A DNA stretch of 62,487 nucleotides from an uncultured Propionibacteriaceae bacterium. Lineage in GTDB: Bacteria; Actinomycetota; Actinomycetes; Propionibacteriales; Propionibacteriaceae. The translations under genes were made by a program, and so were the position numbers. A model generated the notes under the pieces. The model was given only the letters and a program-made list of their open reading frames with translations. It was not told where the DNA came from and searched no databases. Positions within the stretch are counted from its first letter, which is position 1. The number at the start of each line of letters is the position of its first letter. The DNA lies in NCBI GenBank assembly GCA_936924635.1, contig CAKZHP010000045.1, positions 1 through 62,487 of the forward strand, read 5' to 3'. Of this stretch, positions 53,174 to 60,001 are shown one piece after another.

Positions 53174-53309
53174 GGCGGGAGGCTACAGGGCGCCACCCCG
53201 CTCTGAAAGCCCCTCAACGAACGAGATCGACCACGGAACCTGCCAGGTCGAGCCACGACCGCGTACGCGAGGGTTCATGGGCGCTCACTGACGCGGTTTC
53301 GACGCAGCC

Positions 53310-53329
53310 CCCCCGCGCAGGCGCGGGGG
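53310..53329 (-). terminator. Terminator hairpin after the MaoC-FabG-thiolase operon
   Basis: CCCCCGCGC-AG-GCGCGGGGG is a perfect 9-bp stem with a 2-nt loop. It lies 40 nt past the MaoC stop and next to an inverted family E fragment (ATCTTTGCTCGACC). The 195-bp gap around it has no gene. Confidence 0.6.
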
Positions 53330-53368
53330 ATCTTTGCTCGACCGGCGGGTCGTCCGCGGGCTACCAGA

Positions 53369-54259
53369 TCAGGCCGGCGTCACCCGCGCGACCAGGTGCG
53401 ACTTGTCGCCGGCGCGGTTGCGCACGACCGCGTTCCAGGCCTCGCCGTCCTGGGCCGCACCGAAGGACACGCTGGAGGGCAGCAGCACCGGCTTGGTGAA
53501 GCGCACGTCCATCCGGTACGCCTCCGGCAGCCGGTTCTCCAGCGCCGCGAGCACCCGCGCGTGCGTCCACATGCCGTGGATGATCGCCTTCGGGAACCCG
53601 AACGCCTTGCCGCCGAGCGCACCGAGGTGGATCGGGTTCATGTCACCCGACACCGCCGCGTACCGACGCCCCAGACCCGCGGGCAGCCGCCACACCGCCT
53701 CCGACCGCACGCCTTCGAGGTCGCTGGGCAGCTCGACACCGCCTGGCTGCTTCTCCTCGACCATCCCGGGCAGGGACTGCCCGCGCACCAGGTACGCCGA
53801 CACCCCGCTCCACACCAGCTCCTCGCCGACGTACGCCTCGCCCACCAGGTCGACGAGCACGCCGCGACGGTGCTCGCGCGGCACCCCGTATGTGCAACCC
53901 AACCTCAACGGCTCCCCCACACCGACCGGCCGGTGCAGCGTCATCGAGTTCGTGACGTGCACGATGCCGGCCAGCGAGAACGGAGCGTCCTTCGCCGACA
54001 GCAGCGCCATCTGCAGCGGGAACGTCAGCACGTGGATCCAGGTCGCAGGCACGCGATCGCGCACGGAGAACCCGCACACCCGGTCGTACGCGGCGAGCCG
54101 CTCGGCGTCCTGCTCCTGGTCGAGCACGAGCACCTCACGGTCGGGCAGCGACCCCGGGCGGCGGCCCGTGACCTTCCGTACGACCCCGTCGGCCAGCGAC
54201 GACGCCAGCAGCGACGGCGCCGACGGCAGCTGGTCGAGGATCTGGATGTGGGCCGCCAT
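53369..54259 (-). CDS. MaoC-like hydratase (HtdX-type)
   Basis: The 296-aa double hot-dog-fold enzyme has the catalytic hydratase motif in the C-terminal half as YAAVSGDMNPIHLGALGGKA (Asp and His), then IIHGMWTHARVLAALE. The N-terminal half is the degenerate hot dog. It hydrates trans-2-enoyl-CoA/ACP to the 3-hydroxy form. ATG 54259 overlaps the FabG stop as TGATG. MaoC-FabG4-thiolase in this order matches Rv0241c-Rv0242c-Rv0243 of Mycobacterium tuberculosis, supporting a shared fatty-acid role. Confidence 0.87.
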   Translation of the reverse strand: MAAHIQILDQLPSAPSLLASSLADGVVRKVTGRRPGSLPDREVLVLDQEQDAERLAAYDRVCGFSVRDRVPATWIHVLTFPLQMALLSAKDAPFSLAGIVHVTNSMTLHRPVGVGEPLRLGCTYGVPREHRRGVLVDLVGEAYVGEELVWSGVSAYLVRGQSLPGMVEEKQPGGVELPSDLEGVRSEAVWRLPAGLGRRYAAVSGDMNPIHLGALGGKAFGFPKAIIHGMWTHARVLAALENRLPEAYRMDVRFTKPVLLPSSVSFGAAQDGEAWNAVVRNRAGDKSHLVARVTPA

Positions 54260-55692
54260 CACTGCCCCACGAGAGCCTGGCCGCACACGCGCACGACCTG
54301 ACCGGTGACGGCGGCCGAGGCCGGGTCCGCCAGGTACGCGATCGTCTCGGCGACGTCGACGGGCTTGCCACCCTGCTGCAGGCTGTTGGAGCGCTTGAAG
54401 ATCTCCCGCTGCACGAACGGGATCGCCTCGGTCATGTCGGTCTCGATGAAGCCCGGCCCGACCGCGTTGATGGTGATGCCACGGTCGGCGAGCTTCGGCG
54501 CCATCGCCCGGACGAGCCCCACGATCGCCGCCTTGGAGGCCGCGTAGTTCGACTGCCCCTTGTTGCCCGCGATGCCCGAGGTGGAGGAGATGCCGATGAT
54601 GCGTCCGCCGTCGGCCAGGCCACCGTCGCGCCCGTCGAGCAGCTGCTCGTTCATGCGCAGCTGCGCCGACAGGTTCACGTCGAGCACCTGCCCCCAGCCC
54701 TTCTCGTCCAGGTTGGCGAGCATCCGGTCACGGGTGATGCCCGCGTTGTGGATCACCGCGTACGTCTTCGCGCCGTTGTAGCGCGCCGCCACGTGCTCGG
54801 CGATCTTGGCGCCGGCGTCAGGGACCGTGATGTCGAGCTGCAGCGCGGTGCCCTTGATCTCGTTCGCGACCTGGGTGAGCGCCTCGCCGGCGGCGGGGAT
54901 GTCGACGCAGACGACCTTGGCGCCGTCACGCGCGAACGTCCGGGCGATGGCCGCCCCGATGCCCCGCGCGGCGCCGGTGACGACGACCACACGACCCTCG
55001 TACGGACGGTCGCTCGTCGCCTCCTCGGCCAGCACCGTGCCGGCACCGATGCGCCAGGACTGCCCGTCGACGTAGGCCGAGCGCCCCTCCAGCAGGAACC
55101 GCAGCGTCGAGGCCAGTGCCTCGGGCGAGGTCGTCGGCTCGACCCACACCAGGTTCGAGGTGGCGCCGCCCCGCAGCTCCTTGCCCACCGAGCGGTTGAT
55201 GGCGTCCAGGCCCTGGGCGACGACGCGCGCCTCCAGGTCGTCGCCGTACGACTCCGGGCTGCGCGCGACCAGCACGACGCGCCCGCTGCCCTCCAGGGCC
55301 CGCACGGCGGGGCGCAGCACGGCCCGCAGCTGCTCCAGGTCGGAGACCTTCGCCAGGCCGGTCAGGTCGACGACGATCGCGCCCAGCTTGCCGCTGTACG
55401 CCGGCGGCTTCGGCCGGCCGTCCTCACCCTGCGTGCGGGACTCGGGCGTGTCGACCACCGCGTCGGTCGCGGTCACACCGACGAGCTCCAGCGTGCGGCG
55501 CACGAGGTCGCCGCCACCGACGCTCGCCGCGGCCACGGGGCCCTGCGGGAGCACCCGGCCACGACGCAGCTCGATGGTCGGCGGCACACCCAGCCTCTTC
55601 GCCACGGCCTGCCCCACGGGCGAGCCCGCGACGGCCTTGCCGAACGCCGAGGTGGCGATCATCTCCAGCGGGTCCATCTTCTTCTTCGGCAT
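54259..55692 (-). CDS. fabG4: High-molecular-weight 3-oxoacyl-ACP/CoA reductase (FabG4-type)
   Basis: The 477-aa protein is about twice the usual FabG length. The first 210 residues (KKKMDPLEMIATSAFGKAVA; SVGGGDLVRRTLELVGVT) are the extra flavodoxin-like domain of FabG4 proteins. The SDR core begins VVVVTGAARGIGAAIAR, with the catalytic Ser in GISSTSGIAGNKGQ and YAASKAAIVG. FIETDMTEA follows. It reduces 3-oxoacyl-CoA/ACP to 3-hydroxyacyl forms or the reverse. ATG 55692 overlaps the thiolase stop as TGATG. Confidence 0.9.
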   Translation of the reverse strand: MPKKKMDPLEMIATSAFGKAVAGSPVGQAVAKRLGVPPTIELRRGRVLPQGPVAAASVGGGDLVRRTLELVGVTATDAVVDTPESRTQGEDGRPKPPAYSGKLGAIVVDLTGLAKVSDLEQLRAVLRPAVRALEGSGRVVLVARSPESYGDDLEARVVAQGLDAINRSVGKELRGGATSNLVWVEPTTSPEALASTLRFLLEGRSAYVDGQSWRIGAGTVLAEEATSDRPYEGRVVVVTGAARGIGAAIARTFARDGAKVVCVDIPAAGEALTQVANEIKGTALQLDITVPDAGAKIAEHVAARYNGAKTYAVIHNAGITRDRMLANLDEKGWGQVLDVNLSAQLRMNEQLLDGRDGGLADGGRIIGISSTSGIAGNKGQSNYAASKAAIVGLVRAMAPKLADRGITINAVGPGFIETDMTEAIPFVQREIFKRSNSLQQGGKPVDVAETIAYLADPASAAVTGQVVRVCGQALVGQ

Positions 55693-56987
55693 CACATGGC
55701 CTCCAGGATCGCGACGACACCCTGGCCGCCGGCAGCACAGACAGAGATGATGCCGCGGGCGGGGCGGCCATCGACCTGGCCCCGCTGGTGCAGCATCTTG
55801 GCGAGCGTGGCGACGATGCGCCCGCCCGTGGCCGCGAACGGGTGACCCGCGGCGAGCGAGGAGCCGTTGACGTTCAGCCGCGTACGGTCGATCGCACCCA
55901 GCGGCGCGTCCAGGCCGAGCTTCTCGCGGCAGTAGTCGGCGTCGTCCAGCGCCTTCAGCGTGGTGAGCACCGTGCCGGCGAACGCCTCGTGGATCTCGTA
56001 GTAGTCGAAGTCCTGCCACGTGAGGCCGTTGCGCTCCAGCAGCTGCGGGATCGCGTACGTCGGGCCGAGCAGCAGGTCCTCGCCGCCGAGCACGTGGTCG
56101 ACGGCGCCGACCTGCGCGTCGACGAACCGGGCCAGCACGGGGAAATTCTTCGACCGCGCGTACTCCTCCTCGGCGAGGTAGGCCACGGCCGCACCGTCGG
56201 TGAAGCCGGTCGAGTTGCCGGCCGTCATGGTGGCGCCCTCGCCACGACCGAACACAGTCTTCAGCTTGCCGAGCTTCTCCATGGTGGTGTCGCCACGGAC
56301 GCCCTGGTCCTTGGCGACGCCCTGATAGGGGGTGACGAGGTCGTCGAAGAAACCCTCGCCCCAGGCGCGCGCCATGTTCTGGTGGCTGGCGAGGGCGAGC
56401 TCGTCCTGCTCCTGGCGGGTGATACCCCAGCGCTCGGTGGTGACGGCCTGGTGGTCACCCATCGACAGGCCCGTGCGCGGCTCGGTGATGCCGGGGGGCT
56501 CGGGCATCAGGTCGCCGGGGCGTACGGAGGTGAACGCCTTGACCTTGTCGAGCGTGGTCTTGGCGCTGTTCGCGCGCAGCAGCGCCTGGCGCAGCCCGTC
56601 GGACACCGCCATGGGCGAGTCGGAGACGCTGTCGACGCCGCCGGCGATGCCGTCGGTGATCTGCCCGAGGCGGATCTTGTTCGACACGTACACCGCCGCC
56701 TCCAGCCCCGTGGCGCAGGCCTGCTGCAGGTCGACGGCGGGCGTGTGCGGGTCCAGGGCGGAGCCGAGGACGGCCTCGCGGGTGAGGTTGAAGTCCCTGC
56801 TGTGCTTGAGGACCGCGCCGCCGGCAACCTCGCCGACGCGGTGTCCGGAGAGCCCGAAGCGGGCGACGAGGCCGTCGATGGCGGCGGTCAGCATGTCGAG
56901 GTTGGTGACCCGTGCGTACGCCCCTCCGGCGCGCGCGAACGGGATCCGGTTGCCGCCGACGACCACGGCGGTGTGGAGCTGGTTCAT
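55692..56987 (-). CDS. Acetyl-CoA C-acyltransferase (FadA2-type thiolase)
   Basis: The 431-aa thiolase has the nucleophilic Cys in DLQQACATGLEAAV, the histidine loop YEIHEAFAGTVL, NVNGSSLAAGHPFAATGGR and the second Cys in SVCAAGGQGVV. It cleaves 3-ketoacyl-CoA in beta-oxidation, or runs in reverse. gaaggg lies 6 nt before ATG 56987. It is first gene of a three-gene operon with FabG4-like reductase and MaoC hydratase, driven from the palindrome shared with the TetR gene. Confidence 0.92.
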   Translation of the reverse strand: MNQLHTAVVVGGNRIPFARAGGAYARVTNLDMLTAAIDGLVARFGLSGHRVGEVAGGAVLKHSRDFNLTREAVLGSALDPHTPAVDLQQACATGLEAAVYVSNKIRLGQITDGIAGGVDSVSDSPMAVSDGLRQALLRANSAKTTLDKVKAFTSVRPGDLMPEPPGITEPRTGLSMGDHQAVTTERWGITRQEQDELALASHQNMARAWGEGFFDDLVTPYQGVAKDQGVRGDTTMEKLGKLKTVFGRGEGATMTAGNSTGFTDGAAVAYLAEEEYARSKNFPVLARFVDAQVGAVDHVLGGEDLLLGPTYAIPQLLERNGLTWQDFDYYEIHEAFAGTVLTTLKALDDADYCREKLGLDAPLGAIDRTRLNVNGSSLAAGHPFAATGGRIVATLAKMLHQRGQVDGRPARGIISVCAAGGQGVVAILEAM

Positions 56988-57027
56988 CTCAGAGCCCTTC
57001 GGTCAGCGTGGACAGAAAACCCAGTAC

Positions 57028-57064
57028 GAACAGTAGCAGGTACGCCGCGTACGGGGTACTGTTC
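57028..57064. promoter_or_regulatory. Compound palindromic operator with two divergent -10 boxes
   Basis: GAACAGTA (57028-57035) and TACTGTTC (57057-57064) are perfect outer arms. GTACG-CCG-CGTAC (57040-57052) is a perfect inner dyad with exactly the same centre, 57046. Each outer arm carries TACTGT, the likely -10 box of the tetR gene on one strand and of the thiolase operon on the other. One regulator bound here would shut both promoters. Confidence 0.8.
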
Positions 57065-57069
57065 ACAGC

Positions 57070-57699
57070 ATGACGGCTCCAGACGGACGGGACACGCGGT
57101 GGGAGGCGCACCGGGTGGAGCGCCGCCGTGCCCTGGTGGAGTCCGCCCTGCGTGCGATCCGCGCGAAGGGGTCTGGCGTCACGGTGGAGGAGATCGCCGC
57201 CCACGCCCAGACCAGCAAGACCGTGATCTACCGCTACTTCGGTGACCGGGCCGGCCTCTACCTGGGGGTCGTCGACCGGGTGAGCGAGAACATCATGCGG
57301 CGGGTCGGCCCCGCCCTGGAGCAGTCGCACGACCTCGGCGCGGCCATCCGGGCGCTGGCCGACGGGTACAGCCAGCTCGTGGAGCGCGACCCGGAGATCT
57401 ACCAGTTCGTCATGCACCGGCCACCGTCCCCCCTGCTGTCGGACGCCGACCCCATCGACAGCATCACCGACCGGATCGCCGTCGAGCTGGCCGGGGCCAT
57501 CGTCGCCAACCACACCGTCGATCCTGACCACCACGTGGCGCTGACCCTGGCGCACGGCTTGGTCGGCTACATCCGGTCGGCCACCGGCTACTGGATGCTC
57601 ACCCCCGCAGGGTCCCGCCCGCCTCGCAGCCGCCTGGTCGACATCGTCACCAACGGCGTCGGCGTGCTCGCCTCCGACCCCGTACCCGTCTCCATCTGA
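57070..57699 (+). CDS. TetR-family regulator of the acyl-CoA gene cluster
   Basis: The 209-aa protein has an N-terminal helix-turn-helix (VTVEEIAAHAQTSKTVIYRY and FGDRAGLYL) and a helical ligand domain. TACTGT is 7 nt before ATG 57070, so the message is leaderless and its promoter lies inside the operator. It most likely represses itself, the thiolase-FabG-MaoC operon and possibly the downstream acyl-CoA oxidase-like gene, released by an acyl-CoA. The effector is inference from neighbours. Confidence 0.9.
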   Translation: MTAPDGRDTRWEAHRVERRRALVESALRAIRAKGSGVTVEEIAAHAQTSKTVIYRYFGDRAGLYLGVVDRVSENIMRRVGPALEQSHDLGAAIRALADGYSQLVERDPEIYQFVMHRPPSPLLSDADPIDSITDRIAVELAGAIVANHTVDPDHHVALTLAHGLVGYIRSATGYWMLTPAGSRPPRSRLVDIVTNGVGVLASDPVPVSI

Positions 57700-57726
57700 C
57701 CGTCACCGCTGACCAAGGAGCACTTG

Positions 57727-59736
57727 ATGACCCAGACCGCTGACCGCCCTGACGTCGAGACCGCCACGTCCGGGTCCCTGGCCCGGACCCACGCCGGGCT
57801 CGGCGACGCGCTCAAGGAGGCGCTCGACGGCTCGTACCACGAGCTGCGCGAGCAGGGCCGCCGCGCCCTCACGGCCGACGATCTCCTGAGGCCGGCCGAC
57901 CTGACCATGGCCGAGGCCCGGGTCTGGACCAAGGACGCGCTGGTCCGGCTGGCCGGGAAGGGGGTCGGCAACGCCGGCTACCCCGTCAACGGGCAGAGTG
58001 GCGACCCGGCTGCGGCGGTGACCTCTTTCGAGACCGTGGCGCACGGCGACCTCTCGCTGACCATCAAGGCCGGCGTCCAGTTCGGGCTGTTCGGCGGCGC
58101 CGTCGCGGGCCTGGGCACCAAGGAGCAGGTCGACCGCTGGCTGCCCGACATCATCGCGACCAAGCACCTGGGTGCGTTCGCGATGACCGAGATGGGTCAC
58201 GGCTCCGACGTGCAGAACCTCGAGACCACGATCACGTACGACCCCGAGACCGACGAGCTGGTCATCGACTCCCCGACGCCGAGCGCCACGAAGACGTACC
58301 TGGGCAACGCTGCCGTCCACGGCACCAGCGCAACCGTGTTCGGGCAGCTGTGGGTCGACGGCACCTGCTACGGCGTGCACTGCGTGCTGGTGCCGATCCG
58401 CGAGACCGAGGTTCCCGAGGGAGCCGAGCAGGCCCCCGACCTGCCCGGTGTCACGACCGGCGACAACGGCTACAAGGGCGGCCTGCTGGGCGTCGACAAC
58501 GGCACGATCCGGTTCGACCACGTGCGCGTGCCGCGGGAGAACCTGCTCGCCCGGTACGGCGGCGTGACGGCTGACGGCACGTACTCCTCGCCCATCGAGA
58601 GCTCGAACCGCCGCTTCTTCACCACCCTCGGCACGCTGGTGCGCGGCCGCGTGTGCGTCGGCGCGGGTGCGGCCATCGCCGCCAGGCGTGGGCTGTCGAT
58701 CGCCACCCGGTACGCGCTGCAGCGCCGCCAGTTCCCCGGCGGCCCCGACGGTGGCGAGATCCTGCTGCTGGACTACCAGTCGCACCAGCGCAAGCTGCTG
58801 CCGGCGATCGCGACCTCGTACGCCTTCGGGTTCGCGCACAACGAGCTGCTGGACCTGCTGGTGACGTGCCAGACCACCGAGGTCTCCGAGGAGCTGCAGC
58901 GTTCGCTGGAGAGCCGCGCCGCCGGCCTGAAGGCCGCCGAGTCGCGGTTCGCGAACGACGTGCTGCAGGTGTGCCGCGAGGCGTGCGGCGGGGCGGGGTT
59001 CATGGGGCAGAACTACCTCACGCTGCTGCGTCAGGACGCCGACATCTTCGCCACCTTCGAGGGCGACAACACGGTGCTGATGCAGCTGGTCGCCAAGGGG
59101 CTGCTGTCGGGGTACAAGGAGCAGTGGACCGGCCTGGACCGCCGCGAGACCTTCACCAAGACGGCCGACATGGTCGGGCGGGTGCTGCTGGAGCGTACGG
59201 CGGGACGTGGTCTCGTCGACGACCTGGTGGCGGCCGCCCAGCGCAAGCGGGGCGAGGCGCCCATGCTCGACCGGGGCTGGCACCTGCAGATGTTCACCGA
59301 GCGCGACGACCACGTGCTGGAGTCGCTCGCCGCCCGGTTCCGCGCCGCGTCGAAGGCGCCGGCGGAGGAGAAGTTCGCCGCCGTCAACGCGCTGCAGAAC
59401 CACATGCTGACCGCTGCCAAGGCTCACACCGACCGGCTGATGCTGGAGGCGTTCGTCGCCGGCATCGACGCCTGCACCGACGAGAACGCCAAGGCGGTGC
59501 TGAACAAGCTCTGCGACCTGTACGCGCTGAGCACCCTGGAGGCCGACCGCGGCTGGTTCACCGACCACGGCCGCATGTCGCAGGGCAGGTCGAAGTCGCT
59601 CACGCGCATGGTCGAGAACATCTGCCTGGAGCTCCGGCCGCACGCGCTGGCGCTCGTCGAGGGCCTGGGCGTCCCGGTGGAGTGGCTGGGCTCGGCGATG
59701 CTGACCCCGGGCTGGGACGAGCCGCAGGCCGTCTAG
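57727..59736 (+). CDS. Acyl-CoA oxidase/dehydrogenase family protein
   Basis: The 669-aa FAD enzyme resembles acyl-CoA oxidases in length and order. FAD and substrate parts are AMTEMGHGSDVQNLETTITY, FDHVRVPRENLLARYG and RRQFPGGP. The catalytic Glu lies in IFATFEGDNTVLMQLVAKGL, and the C-terminal extension (ALQNHMLTAAKAHTDRLMLE) is that of oxidases. It makes trans-2-enoyl-CoA, the substrate of the nearby MaoC hydratase. ATG 57727 follows AAGGAG. It lies 27 nt after tetR, so is probably co-transcribed with it. Confidence 0.9.
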   Translation: MTQTADRPDVETATSGSLARTHAGLGDALKEALDGSYHELREQGRRALTADDLLRPADLTMAEARVWTKDALVRLAGKGVGNAGYPVNGQSGDPAAAVTSFETVAHGDLSLTIKAGVQFGLFGGAVAGLGTKEQVDRWLPDIIATKHLGAFAMTEMGHGSDVQNLETTITYDPETDELVIDSPTPSATKTYLGNAAVHGTSATVFGQLWVDGTCYGVHCVLVPIRETEVPEGAEQAPDLPGVTTGDNGYKGGLLGVDNGTIRFDHVRVPRENLLARYGGVTADGTYSSPIESSNRRFFTTLGTLVRGRVCVGAGAAIAARRGLSIATRYALQRRQFPGGPDGGEILLLDYQSHQRKLLPAIATSYAFGFAHNELLDLLVTCQTTEVSEELQRSLESRAAGLKAAESRFANDVLQVCREACGGAGFMGQNYLTLLRQDADIFATFEGDNTVLMQLVAKGLLSGYKEQWTGLDRRETFTKTADMVGRVLLERTAGRGLVDDLVAAAQRKRGEAPMLDRGWHLQMFTERDDHVLESLAARFRAASKAPAEEKFAAVNALQNHMLTAAKAHTDRLMLEAFVAGIDACTDENAKAVLNKLCDLYALSTLEADRGWFTDHGRMSQGRSKSLTRMVENICLELRPHALALVEGLGVPVEWLGSAMLTPGWDEPQAV

Positions 59737-59756
59737 CCGCCACGAGCTGCACCTGC

Positions 59757-59788
59757 GGCACGCACCGGCGTCTCTGTCGGTGCGTGCC
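59757..59788 (+). terminator. Terminator after acyl-CoA oxidase-like gene
   Basis: GGCACGCACCG and CGGTGCGTGCC form a perfect 11-bp stem with a 10-nt loop, 20 nt after the stop. Confidence 0.7.
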
Positions 59789-59926
59789 GATGTGCGCTGT
59801 GCTCAGTGGGTCTCCCCCGGGGAGGCGCCCTGACCCTGACCGCGAGCCTGGGCGCCGACCACGAGAATGTCCGCCGGTGGTCGCGCCACGCCAGCCCCCA
59901 CTCGTACGCGCGTTTGAGGCAACGGG

Positions 59927-59955
59927 CTGACATGAAGGGCCCACCTTCATAGGCT
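59927..59955 (+). promoter_or_regulatory. Promoter of the repetitive acidic protein
   Basis: CTGACA (59927-59932) and TAGGCT (59950-59955) are 17 bp apart, a near-consensus housekeeping promoter, about 47 nt before the start codon. The rest of the 265-bp gap shows only the upstream terminator. Confidence 0.55.
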
Positions 59956-60001
59956 GTGCCCTGCGCTGTACCCACAGCCGCACGACGTTCAGGAGCCCTT
60001 G

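Noticed and set aside
57703..59643. 646-aa minus-strand frame across the acyl-CoA oxidase-like gene
   Set aside because: It is antisense to a protein with clear FAD and catalytic motifs.
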